Below, in pieces: positions 1 to 6,236 of a DNA stretch of 7,914 nucleotides. How positions within the stretch are numbered: the stretch's first letter is position 1; every line of letters starts with the position of its first letter. Below the pieces are notes generated by a model. It was not told where the DNA came from. It did not search any database and worked only from the letters and a program-made list of their open reading frames with translations. This stretch comes from Thiomicrospira sp. UBA5634. Its GTDB lineage: Bacteria; Pseudomonadota; Gammaproteobacteria; Thiomicrospirales; Thiomicrospiraceae. Location of the stretch: contig DIJW01000084.1 in the NCBI GenBank assembly GCA_002421475.1, forward strand, positions 1 to 7,914. Reading direction: 5' to 3'. The translations under genes were made by a program, and so were the position numbers.

Positions 1-511
1 CCAACGCCCCAAAAGGTTCATCCAACAACAACACCTTCGGCTCTAACGCTAAGGCACGAGCAATACCGACACGCTGCTTCATCCCGCCGGAAATTTGCGA
101 AGGCAGCCGATCCAAAGCGTGCGACATATGCACCATCGCTAGACTTTTTAAAATCCACTCATGACGTTGTTTAGCATTCATCTTGTACTTAAACGCTTTG
201 TTAACCGCTAAAGCGACGTTTTCATACACTGTTAACCAAGGTAACAACGAGTGATTCTGAAACACCACGCTTCTGTCCGGCCCCGGTCCTTTGACTTCTT
301 TACCATCCAGCACCACATCACCAGTGCTCGCATCCAGCAAGCCGGCGACAATGTTTAACACAGTAGATTTACCGCAACCCGAGTGGCCGATAATCGAAAT
401 AAACTCACCCTGTTTAACTTCTAAATTAATGTCCTTTAAAACATGCGACTGTTTTTCACCCTGGCCGAACGTCATGTTGACGTGTTCAATTTGCAGGTAT
501 TTTTCTTTCAT
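1..511 (-). CDS. nrtD: Nitrate ABC transporter ATP-binding subunit (NrtD/NasD type), 3' part outside the window
   Basis: This is the cytoplasmic ATPase that powers nitrate/nitrite import with the NrtB permease. The 170 visible residues begin MKEKYLQIEHVNMTFG. They contain Walker A GHSGCGKST (residues 42-50), the Q-loop VVFQNHSLLPW (about 82-92), the ABC signature ISGGMKQR (140-147, Ile replacing the usual Leu) and Walker B VLLLDEP (160-166). The PGPDRSVVFQN...LLPWLTVYENVALAV stretch is typical of the NrtC/NrtD subfamily rather than of other importer ATPases. The start is supported by AGGAG 8 bases upstream. It follows nrtB after only 21 bases, so it belongs to the same operon. The D-loop, H-loop and C-terminus are beyond base 1, so I cannot tell a single-domain NrtD/NasD from an NrtC-type fusion carrying a solute-binding domain. 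Family assignment is firm; the D versus C choice is not. Confidence 0.93.
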   Translation of the reverse strand, partial: MKEKYLQIEHVNMTFGQGEKQSHVLKDINLEVKQGEFISIIGHSGCGKSTVLNIVAGLLDASTGDVVLDGKEVKGPGPDRSVVFQNHSLLPWLTVYENVALAVNKAFKYKMNAKQRHEWILKSLAMVHMSHALDRLPSQISGGMKQRVGIARALALEPKVLLLDEPFGAL

Positions 512-532
512 CTTTATTTCTCCTGTACGAGA

Positions 533-1354
533 TTAGCTGGCCGAGGTGCCGCGAGTAATACGGTTACCGATAAACGCTACCGAGCGATCCAAAATAAAAC
601 CGACAATGCCGACATAAATCAGGGCTAATACAATTTCACTGATATTGGATGAGTTCCACGCATCCCAAATAAAGAACCCGATTCCGACACCACCAATTAA
701 CATTTCAGCCGCCACAATCGCTAACCAAGACAAGCCAACCCCAATGCGTAAACCGGAGAAAATATAAGGTGCGGCCGCAGGCAGCATGATTTTGGTGAAA
801 TATTCATACCCATTCAGATTTAAGACTCGCGCTACGTTGCGATAGTCTTCCGAGATATTTCTAACCCCGACCGAGGTGTTGATAATGATTGGCCAAATCG
901 CCGTGATAAAAATTACGAATAACGCCGAGGGTTGGCTGTCTTGAAAACCGGCCAAAGATAAAGGCAACCAGGCCAAAGGCGGCACGGTTCTTAATACTTG
1001 AAAAATAGGATCTAATCCGCGCATCGCAAGGGTGGACTGACCTACCAACACACCTAAACTGACGCCTACTATGACCGCTAAGGTAAATCCGTAAGCCACC
1101 CTTTCAAGGCTAGCTAAAATCTGCCAACCCATGCCGACATCAGTACCGCCATAGTCATAAAAGGGATTTACAATTAATTCCCAGGTTTCAGACAAGACTC
1201 GGGTTGGCGAAGGCAACGTAGAACCGGTTGCGGACGTAAGCCATTCCCATAACAATAACAACACAAACAACACCAGTAGCGGCGGTAAAAAATGGTCTTT
1301 ACTATACTGCCCCACCATCTTTAGCCGCTGTTTTACCAATACATCATTGCTCAT
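533..1354 (-). CDS. nrtB: Nitrate ABC transporter permease NrtB
   Basis: This is the inner-membrane channel subunit of the nitrate importer, 273 residues from the ATG at 1354. An in-frame GTG three bases earlier would add one Met, but the ATG has the better placed Shine-Dalgarno (AGGAG, 6 bases away). Hydrophobic segments lie near residues 22-40, 84-106, 117-138, 142-162, 199-224 and 239-259, as expected for a six-helix BPD_transp_1 permease. The cytoplasmic coupling (EAA-type) loop is at about 170-205, with EDYRNVARVLNLNGYEYFTKIMLP. The RTVPPLAWLPLSLAGF stretch is typical of the SsuC/TauC/NrtB group. Sequence alone could also suit a taurine, sulfonate or bicarbonate permease. The choice of nitrate rests on the neighbouring NrtA-like binding protein, the NrtD-like ATPase and the nitrate regulator NasR. 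It lies 43 bases after nrtA, with a hairpin in the gap. Confidence 0.9.
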   Translation of the reverse strand: MSNDVLVKQRLKMVGQYSKDHFLPPLLVLFVLLLLWEWLTSATGSTLPSPTRVLSETWELIVNPFYDYGGTDVGMGWQILASLERVAYGFTLAVIVGVSLGVLVGQSTLAMRGLDPIFQVLRTVPPLAWLPLSLAGFQDSQPSALFVIFITAIWPIIINTSVGVRNISEDYRNVARVLNLNGYEYFTKIMLPAAAPYIFSGLRIGVGLSWLAIVAAEMLIGGVGIGFFIWDAWNSSNISEIVLALIYVGIVGFILDRSVAFIGNRITRGTSAS

Positions 1355-1368
1355 CACTCACTCCTAGA

Positions 1369-1385
1369 GGGAGCGCTTGGCTCCC
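1369..1385 (-). other. Intercistronic hairpin between nrtA and nrtB
   Basis: A perfect 6-bp stem, GGGAGC/GCTCCC, closes a 5-base loop in the gap after the nrtA stop. No U-tract follows on the transcript, and the nrtB Shine-Dalgarno begins four bases later, so it is not an obvious terminator. By analogy with other importer operons it may protect the upstream nrtA message from 3' exonucleases and raise binding protein over permease. It could also partly mask the nrtB ribosome site. The structure is seen; the role is inferred. Confidence 0.55.
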
Positions 1386-1397
1386 GCTTGTATAAAA

Positions 1398-2693
1398 TTA
1401 AACGCGTTTAATCACCAAACTATCCAAATAGGCTTGAGGATTTTTAGGATCAAACACCTTGCCGTCGAAGAAAGTTTCGATACCGCGTGAGGTAGTTTCA
1501 GGAATGTCTGATTTATCAACACCAAGTGCTATTGCCGCTTTACGCCATAAATCTTCACGGTTAACCTTGTCAATAACCGCTTGACTATCTAGGTCTTTAG
1601 GTAAATAACCCCAGCGTTTGTTTTCAGTTAAAAACCATAGATCATGGCTTTTGAAAGGATAGGAGGCATTGTCTTTCCAATAACGCATTTGCTCAGGATG
1701 GTTTTCAACCACTCGCCCGGTGCCATAGTCGAAGTTACCTTGCATACGATCAACTATGTCGGTAAAAGGCGCATTAATCCAACGACGTTTGGCGCAGATT
1801 TCCGCCACCTCTTTTTTATTCTGCGGTTCTTCACAGAACATTTGTGCTTCCATTACCGCCATTAACAGAGCTTGAGTCGCATTCGGGTTAGCATCGACAT
1901 AATCGGCGCGCATACCCAAAGCTTTTTCCGGATGTTTACTCCATAGTTCACCGGTGGTATTGGCGGTATAACCAATTTTTTGGTTAATTAACTGCTGGTT
2001 CCAAGGTTCACAAACACAGAAAGTATCCATACTGCCAACACGCATATTGGCCACCATTTGAGCCGGTGGAACAACGATAGTGTTAATGTTTTGATTCGGG
2101 TCAATTCCTCCCGCCGACAACCAATAACGCATCCACAAATCGTGCGTTCCGCCAGGGAAAGTCATCGCCGCGTTTATAGCTGCACCGCCGGATTTTTTGG
2201 CCTCTAGCGCGGTTTTAAATTGTTTAACATCCGTACCAACTTTCAAATCCTTGTATTCATTACCAACCGAGATACATTGCCCGCCTAAATTTAAACGCGC
2301 CAAAATATACATCGGTACTGGGATATTGTTAGGTGTCATCGCGCCGGTGCTAATTAAATAAGGCATCGGTGTTAGGATATGCGCGCCGTCAATTCCCCCT
2401 TTTGACGACCCCAAAACCAAGTTATCTCGCGTTGTACCCCAAGAAGATTGCTTTAACACTTCAACATTCGTCATACCATGTTTGGCGAAAAACCCTTTCT
2501 CCAACGCCACAAATAATGGCGCCGCATCGGTTAATGCAATAAAACCAAGTTTGGCGGACGTTGTTTCCAACTTACCCGGAGCCGCGGCCAATGCTTGACT
2601 GCTCAAACCCGGAAACAACCCGGCGGCCATCCCGATACTTGCGGTTTTTAAAAATTGACGTCTTGATAAACCATTTAACTTTGTCTGTTCCAT
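1398..2693 (-). CDS. nrtA: Nitrate-binding protein NrtA, Tat-exported
   Basis: This is the periplasmic solute-binding component that captures nitrate (or nitrite) and delivers it to NrtB. With the chosen start (MEQTKLNGL) it has 431 residues. The N-terminus carries a textbook twin-arginine signal, SRRQFLK at residues 10-16, then a hydrophobic stretch and a likely AxA-type cleavage near residue 38 (QALAAAP). There is no lipobox cysteine, unlike cyanobacterial NrtA, so a soluble periplasmic protein is expected. The mature part (KLGFIALTDAAPLFVALEKGFFAKHGM, then GIDGAHILTPMPYLISTG) is typical of the NrtA/CmpA family. Bicarbonate-binding CmpA is the close alternative, and the adjacent NasR argues for nitrate. 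The frame is open up to 2750, but that longer start would lie inside the leader terminator. The ATG at 2693 has an AGGAG about 7 bases upstream and puts the Tat motif at its usual distance from the start. Confidence 0.92.
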   Translation of the reverse strand: MEQTKLNGLSRRQFLKTASIGMAAGLFPGLSSQALAAAPGKLETTSAKLGFIALTDAAPLFVALEKGFFAKHGMTNVEVLKQSSWGTTRDNLVLGSSKGGIDGAHILTPMPYLISTGAMTPNNIPVPMYILARLNLGGQCISVGNEYKDLKVGTDVKQFKTALEAKKSGGAAINAAMTFPGGTHDLWMRYWLSAGGIDPNQNINTIVVPPAQMVANMRVGSMDTFCVCEPWNQQLINQKIGYTANTTGELWSKHPEKALGMRADYVDANPNATQALLMAVMEAQMFCEEPQNKKEVAEICAKRRWINAPFTDIVDRMQGNFDYGTGRVVENHPEQMRYWKDNASYPFKSHDLWFLTENKRWGYLPKDLDSQAVIDKVNREDLWRKAAIALGVDKSDIPETTSRGIETFFDGKVFDPKNPQAYLDSLVIKRV

Positions 2694-2720
2694 CTTCCTA
2701 CTCCTGTAAAACCTGCAAAC

Positions 2721-2776
2721 AAAAAAGGCGTCCATCATCGTCCAGCCCAACAGGGATGAAAATGATGGACGCCTTT
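2721..2776 (-). terminator. Leader terminator (attenuator) upstream of nrtA
   Basis: A perfect 15-bp inverted repeat has arms at 2762-2776 and 2724-2738, with a 23-base loop. On the minus-strand transcript the stem starts AAAGGCGUCCAUCAU and ends in CGCC followed by a run of six U (completed at 2721). This is the form of an intrinsic terminator, placed 28 bases before the nrtA ATG with the ribosome site in between. It would stop transcription before the nrt genes unless disrupted. Its 5' arm is shared with the small hexaloop hairpin annotated separately, so the two structures exclude each other. The loop also holds TCATC/GATGA and a second TGGAC, giving alternative pairings. Confidence 0.88.
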
Positions 2777-2781
2777 GTCCA
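2766..2781 (-). promoter_or_regulatory. ANTAR-target hexaloop hairpin (NasR antitermination site)
   Basis: On the transcript, UGGAC and GUCCA form a 5-bp stem closing the hexaloop AAAGGC. The loop has A at position 1 and G at position 4, the signature of RNA hairpins bound by ANTAR-domain antiterminators. The loop and 3' strand (2766-2776) are 11 of the 15 bases of the terminator's 5' arm, so forming this hairpin blocks the terminator. That is the expected place for the second (P2) hairpin of the two-hairpin ANTAR motif. The gene for an ANTAR protein, nasR, ends about 190 bases upstream. Sequence and overlap are seen directly; binding by NasR is inferred from the family. Confidence 0.8.
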
Positions 2782-2828
2782 GAAGAATTAAATTATTGCC
2801 CTATGCCAACACCAGCGGAAAGCAATAA

Positions 2829-2848
2829 GCATAAAACACGTTTTATGC
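2829..2848. promoter_or_regulatory. 20-bp palindrome in the nrt leader: operator or first ANTAR hairpin
   Basis: The arms GCATAAAAC and GTTTTATGC are perfect 9-bp complements around a 2-base centre. As RNA it gives a GCAUAAA/UUUAUGC stem with hexaloop ACGUGU. This has the A1 of the ANTAR consensus but U instead of G at position 4, so it is at best a degenerate P1 hairpin, about 47 bases before P2. As DNA it could be an operator. The half-site GCATAAAA recurs near the predicted nasR start site (4226-4233). I cannot choose between these roles. Confidence 0.5.
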
Positions 2849-2850
2849 CA

Positions 2851-2878
2851 AATATAAATTAAACTTATATCTTGTTGA
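2851..2878 (-). promoter_or_regulatory. Weak candidate sigma-70-type promoter for the nrt operon
   Basis: On the minus strand TCAACA (2878-2873), a 16-base spacer and TATATT (2856-2851) resemble a -35/-10 pair. The start site would fall at the edge of the 20-bp palindrome. The region is very AT-rich, so such matches are common by chance. No sigma-54 pair with the required 10-base GG to GC spacing was found between nasR and nrtA, although TTGGCAT -24-like elements occur near 2849 and 2801. The true start is unresolved, and read-through from nasR is also possible because no terminator follows nasR. Confidence 0.25.
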
Positions 2879-2973
2879 TTTTAAAGAGTATTAATAAATA
2901 AGCACACCAAAAAAAGACTAGCAAATTAAAAATAAATACACAAATGCACCAATTTAAATAACTTTCGCACCAT

Positions 2974-4203
2974 TTATGAAATTCCAACTTGTTTCAACAT
3001 TTTTTTCGCCACATCCACCATTTTCTGACCGGATTGCATCGCCGTTTCGCGCATCATCTTATGCGCCACTTCTTCACTCACCCCTTTTTGCAAAATCAAC
3101 ACCGACTTAGCTCGTTCGATAAAAGTCCGCTCAAGTAACGCTTGCTTGGTCAACACCAACTGCTCCTGCACATCATGTAGATACTTACTTTGCTGTTGAA
3201 TTTTTTCCAGCAACACATCCGCCGTACGCGAAAAACCAAACTCCGATTTATAGCTAATCGTCGAAACCTCTCTGTTTGCCGTTTTATCATCATGAAATCC
3301 GGCCACTAATGCCTGCTCATTCGACAGCGCGATTTCAGCTTGCTGCAGTTTTTGGGCACATAAACGCAATAACACATCTATCAATTCACTTTCGATTTTA
3401 TGCAAACCTTCTATGCGCTTAGTTGCCTCATCAAACCATTGTTGCGCCAAAACCAAATCAGCCACTCGCTTTAAATTGGACTGTCTAAAATAATTAAAAC
3501 TTTCCTGCTTTGCGAGTAACTGCTTTAGCTTTTCAACCTGCTCCGCAAGCGCGAAACTCTCAAAACCATCAAAAAAATAATCCTGCTCCTCAACCCTGTG
3601 CTGCAACAATTCGATAAGCGTACGATCTCGATTTGACTGCGCGAAATACAAGGCTCTTAATGCCCGCTCCTGACCGGCATACTCCTTAGCCTGCATAAAG
3701 TTAAACAACGCCACCATCGCTTTAGAGACCTCACCATCAACCGACATCTCGGCCATTTCAAGAATCACCGCTAAAAACTGCCGAATTAAGGCATTAAAGA
3801 ATTCAATTTCCGCCATCGGCTCAATCGCCAGACGATCCACTCGCGCCCGTAAATCACCCAAACCATCGAGCAAACTTAACGCCTGTGCCAAGCGAATAAA
3901 CACACCTCCCCCTAACACAAAATCTTGATTTTGTTCCAACCAACAACGCACAGCCTTGGTCAAATCAGCACGCAACACCTCAAACTCAGTGCGAAAACTA
4001 ATCAATCTTGCAGCATTCGAAACCTCGCCGCGCGAAACCAAATATAAGGTGCTTGAACCGCGTTCAAGCTGCAGTTCATGCACCACCAAACGAATTGCTC
4101 TAACCAACGAGGCAGCACTAAATAAAAACAGCAACGCATGTTTTTCCGCCTTTTTGGTCATTAGCAATAAATCCACAATATCCTTATGTGCAGCCATAAC
4201 CAT
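2974..4203 (-). CDS. nasR: NasR: nitrate-responsive transcription antiterminator (NIT + ANTAR domains)
   Basis: This cytoplasmic regulator senses nitrate/nitrite and binds leader RNA so that nitrate-assimilation genes escape termination. The protein is 409 residues, close to known NasR proteins. The N-terminal NIT sensor covers roughly residues 40-300. It includes VVHELQLERGSSTLYL at 41-56, whose Arg48 sits in the motif containing a nitrate-contacting arginine in characterised NasR (from memory). The C-terminal ANTAR domain is at about 348-405, with ALLERTFIERAKSVLILQKGVSEEVA and an AMQSGQKMVDVAKKML ending. Two starts are possible. ATG at 4203 lies directly against GGTGAG; ATG at 4197 (MAAHKDIV) has a better 6-base spacing and may be the real one. 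Its predicted target hairpin and terminator lie just downstream, before nrtA. An NtrC-like site and a sigma-54-like promoter precede it. Confidence 0.93.
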   Translation of the reverse strand: MVMAAHKDIVDLLLMTKKAEKHALLFLFSAASLVRAIRLVVHELQLERGSSTLYLVSRGEVSNAARLISFRTEFEVLRADLTKAVRCWLEQNQDFVLGGGVFIRLAQALSLLDGLGDLRARVDRLAIEPMAEIEFFNALIRQFLAVILEMAEMSVDGEVSKAMVALFNFMQAKEYAGQERALRALYFAQSNRDRTLIELLQHRVEEQDYFFDGFESFALAEQVEKLKQLLAKQESFNYFRQSNLKRVADLVLAQQWFDEATKRIEGLHKIESELIDVLLRLCAQKLQQAEIALSNEQALVAGFHDDKTANREVSTISYKSEFGFSRTADVLLEKIQQQSKYLHDVQEQLVLTKQALLERTFIERAKSVLILQKGVSEEVAHKMMRETAMQSGQKMVDVAKKMLKQVGIS

Positions 4204-4233
4204 CTCACCATTCCATTATTGATATGCATAAAA

Positions 4234-4247
4234 GCAAAAAACCAACC
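4234..4247 (-). promoter_or_regulatory. Candidate sigma-54 promoter of nasR
   Basis: On the minus strand CAGGTTGGTTTTTTGCT contains GG (-24) and GC (-12) separated by exactly 10 bases. The -12 element TTGCT matches consensus fully, while the -24 element keeps only the essential GG and a few flanking bases. The start would be near 4222, about 20 bases before the nasR ATG. An NtrC-like site lies about 97 bases upstream, a normal enhancer distance. This implies control by nitrogen limitation; the spacing is seen, the function inferred. Confidence 0.55.
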
Positions 4248-4310
4248 TGATTAAATAAAGGTTTAAAATTCAAATAACAATTAAATATTTAAAAAAACAA
4301 AACTTTAAAT

Positions 4311-4327
4311 TGCATCTAATTGGTGCA
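4311..4327. promoter_or_regulatory. NtrC-type enhancer site
   Basis: TGCATC, five bases (TAATT), then GGTGCA matches the NtrC consensus TGCACC-N5-GGTGCA at 11 of 12 defined bases. It lies in the divergent region between nasR and earP, centred near -97 from the predicted sigma-54 start of nasR. Half-sites GGTGC(A/G) also occur at 2945-2950 and 2967-2972, near the end of nasR, where they could serve the nrt promoter. The match is seen directly; binding is inferred. Confidence 0.65.
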
Positions 4328-4411
4328 TTTTGATCCGTTTTTATCAGCAAGCATTCATAGCTAGGATGCAAAACGGCATACTGCTAAACTATGCGCTTTG
4401 CATAAACCACA

Positions 4412-4423
4412 ACCAGGCCTGGT
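4412..4423. repeat. Iterated palindrome copy 1 (ACCAGGCCTGGT), upstream of earP
   Basis: This is a perfect 12-bp palindrome, and the only one of five copies in non-coding DNA, 18 bases before the earP ATG. Its transcript could fold on itself or pair with copies inside earP mRNA. It is not a plausible rho-independent terminator because no T-run follows. Confidence 0.85.
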
Positions 4424-4441
4424 GCCGGAATAAGATTAAAT

Positions 4442-5608
4442 ATGTCGCATACCCTGCAACCCCTTCGTTGGGATATTTTTTGTCGTGTGATTGATAATTT
4501 CGGCGACATTGGCGTGTGCTGGCGTTTAGCTAACATTCTGCAACAGGATTACGCGCAAAACGTGCGTTTATGGGTAGATGAACCGCAAGCGCTTGCGGCA
4601 CTTGAGCCAAGTTTAAACGCTGATTTAAACCATCAAACTATTTGTGGCATTGAAGTATGTGTTTGGAAGGATGATTTTCCGACCACCAGGCCTGGTGATC
4701 TGCCAAACATCGTTATTGAAGCCTTTGGGTGCGAACTTCCCGCCAACTATCTGCAAGCAATGCTCGATGCCGCTAAACAACCGATTTGGATTAACCTCGA
4801 ATATTTTAGTGCCGAACCTTGGGTGCAGGGATTTCACGCCATGCCTTCCAAACAAGCCAACGGTTTGGATAAAAGCTTCTTTTTCCCCAGCGTTTTGCCG
4901 AACACCGGCGGCCTGATGCGCGAAGCGGATTTGTTGCAACGCCGTGATGCATTTAATGACCCAACCACAAGCCACCAGGCCTGGTGCAAACAATGGGGAT
5001 TAGCCAAACCGCTTAAAAACAGCTTTAAGATTTCGCTTTTCGCTTATGAAAACAATGCGCTAGAGAGTCTTTTTGACATCTGGTCAAACAGCACAAACAC
5101 TGACCAACCGATTGAGGTTTATCTGCCGCAAGGTCGGTTATTAACCAGCGCGCAAGCCTATTTTGATCGCCCGCTGCATGCCGGAGATAACCTAACTCAA
5201 GGCAATATGACATTGCATATCCTGCCGTTTTTACCGCAGAGCGAATATGACAAACTGCTTTGGTTATGTGATCTGAACTTTGTGCGCGGCGAAGAATCCA
5301 TGGTGCGTGCGCAATGGGCGTCCAAGCCGTTTATTTGGCATATTTACCCCACCGATGACGATGCCCACTGGGACAAACTGAATGCATTTTTAGCGGTGTA
5401 TAGCGAAGATTTAGCGCCCGCAGCCAAGCAGGCTTTAACCGAGTTTATGCAAGGCTGGAATCAGCAAACGCTTGAGCTTCAGCACTGGCAAAACCTGAGC
5501 AACCAATGGGCAAGCTTACAAAAGCATGCACATCAATGGGTTAATCGACTAGAAAATCTCGGTGAACTCACTTCAAATCTAGTCAAAACCATAAAAAGCA
5601 AGGTATAA
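4442..5608 (+). CDS. earP: EarP: protein-arginine rhamnosyltransferase for EF-P
   Basis: EarP transfers rhamnose from dTDP-L-rhamnose to Arg32 of elongation factor P, in the cytoplasm. The product has 388 residues, normal for the family (formerly DUF2331, an inverting GT-B enzyme). The N-terminal hallmark WDIFCRVIDNFGDIGVCWRL is at residues 10-29. Its Asp18 and Asp22 align with the catalytically important Asp13/Asp17 of Pseudomonas EarP. The second hallmark NFVRGEESMVRAQW is at about 279-292, with Glu284 matching the conserved Glu273. PFIWHIYPTDDDAHWDKL follows. Its target gene efp starts 36 bases after its stop. The start is the first ATG after the in-frame upstream region; the ribosome site (GGAA, about 11 bases away) is weak. 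Two copies of the 12-bp palindrome lie inside the gene, one encoding TRPG and the other HQAWC in a different frame. Confidence 0.96.
   Translation: MSHTLQPLRWDIFCRVIDNFGDIGVCWRLANILQQDYAQNVRLWVDEPQALAALEPSLNADLNHQTICGIEVCVWKDDFPTTRPGDLPNIVIEAFGCELPANYLQAMLDAAKQPIWINLEYFSAEPWVQGFHAMPSKQANGLDKSFFFPSVLPNTGGLMREADLLQRRDAFNDPTTSHQAWCKQWGLAKPLKNSFKISLFAYENNALESLFDIWSNSTNTDQPIEVYLPQGRLLTSAQAYFDRPLHAGDNLTQGNMTLHILPFLPQSEYDKLLWLCDLNFVRGEESMVRAQWASKPFIWHIYPTDDDAHWDKLNAFLAVYSEDLAPAAKQALTEFMQGWNQQTLELQHWQNLSNQWASLQKHAHQWVNRLENLGELTSNLVKTIKSKV
4685..4696. repeat. Iterated palindrome copy 2, in earP
   Basis: This is ACCAGGCCTGGT, extended to a 14-bp perfect palindrome with flanking C and G (4684-4697). 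It is read in frame as Thr-Arg-Pro-Gly, using AGG for arginine. The frame differs from copies 3-5, which suggests DNA-level rather than protein-level conservation. Confidence 0.85.
4974..4985. repeat. Iterated palindrome copy 3, in earP
   Basis: This copy has the same 14-bp extended form as copy 2 (4973-4986). It is read as His-Gln-Ala-Trp-Cys, in a different frame from copy 2. Confidence 0.85.
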
Positions 5609-5609
5609 T
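5604..5609 (+). promoter_or_regulatory. efp: -10 box of a probable efp promoter
   Basis: A perfect TATAAT overlaps the earP stop codon. The -35 is weak: TAGTCA at 5580-5585 with an 18-base spacer is the best found. Transcription would start near 5616, giving efp a short leader and letting it be made more abundantly than earP. Co-transcription with earP is also likely, as no terminator separates them. Confidence 0.55.
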
Positions 5610-5644
5610 GCCGCGATTTTTTAATTTTTAGGACTTCCCTCCCG

Positions 5645-6205
5645 ATGAAAACAGCACAAGAGTTTCGCGTTGGTAACGTGATCATGATTGGCAATGACCC
5701 AATGGTCATTTTAAAAGCCGAGTTCAACAAATCTGGCCGCAACTCAGCGGTTGTTAAGATGAAAATGAAAAACTTGTTAAACGGCAGCGCGCTGGAGCAA
5801 GTTTACAAAGCAGATGACAAGTTTGATCAAGTTATCCTTGAGAAAAGAGCTTGTACTTACAGCTATTTCGCTGATCCTTTGTACGTTTTCATGGATGAAG
5901 AATACAACCAATACGAAATCGAAAAAGACAACTTGGGTGACGCGATTAACTACATCGAAGACGGTATGTCTGATGTATGCGAAGTAACCTTCTACGAAGG
6001 CAAGCCAATCTCAGTTGAAATGCCAACGATCATCGTGCGCGAAGTGTCTTACACTGAACCTGCCGCGCGTGGCGACACATCAGGTAAAGTGATGAAAACG
6101 GCACGTTTAGCTAACGGTGCTGAACTACAAGTTGCCGCGTTTATCGAAATCGGTGAGAAAATCGAAATCGACACTCGTACAGGTGAATTCCGTAAACGTG
6201 CTTAA
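5645..6205 (+). CDS. efp: Elongation factor P, Arg32 (rhamnosylated) type
   Basis: EF-P binds between the ribosomal P and E sites and promotes peptide bonds at consecutive prolines. At 186 residues it is full length. An N-terminal KOW-like domain covers about 1-64, followed by two OB-fold domains. The modified loop reads [10 protein letters not shown] (28-37), placing arginine at position 32. That is the EarP substrate type, in contrast to the Lys34 type modified by EpmA/EpmB. The family signature near the C-terminus runs from GDTSG (143-147) through [23 protein letters not shown] to [11 protein letters not shown]. The ribosome site AGGA is 11 bases before the ATG, slightly long. The upstream neighbour earP encodes the modifying enzyme, which fits the residue-32 identity. 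A strong hairpin terminator follows 31 bases after the stop. Confidence 0.98.
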   Translation: MKTAQEFRVGNVIMIGNDPMVILKAEFNKSGRNSAVVKMKMKNLLNGSALEQVYKADDKFDQVILEKRACTYSYFADPLYVFMDEEYNQYEIEKDNLGDAINYIEDGMSDVCEVTFYEGKPISVEMPTIIVREVSYTEPAARGDTSGKVMKTARLANGAELQVAAFIEIGEKIEIDTRTGEFRKRA

Positions 6206-6236
6206 TATTTAAGTCTGTTCGGAAAAACTTGAAAGC

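Noticed and set aside
2694..2750. Longer nrtA reading frame starting at 2750
   Set aside because: It would begin inside the leader terminator loop and push the Tat motif to residue 29; the ATG at 2693 has a good Shine-Dalgarno and a normal Tat spacing.
2780..2860. Sigma-54 promoter for nrtA based on two TTGGCAT elements
   Set aside because: Neither has GC ten bases after the GG; the bases there are GT and TA, so the essential -12 element is missing.
4412..4423. The palindrome before earP as a terminator or simple earP operator
   Set aside because: No T-run follows, and the same word recurs inside coding sequences of two genes, so a site-specific promoter role does not explain it.
4625..4993. 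Open frames opposite or overlapping earP, and similar ones opposite nrtB, nrtA and nasR
   Set aside because: They lack ribosome sites and recognisable domains and lie entirely within well-supported genes in other frames.
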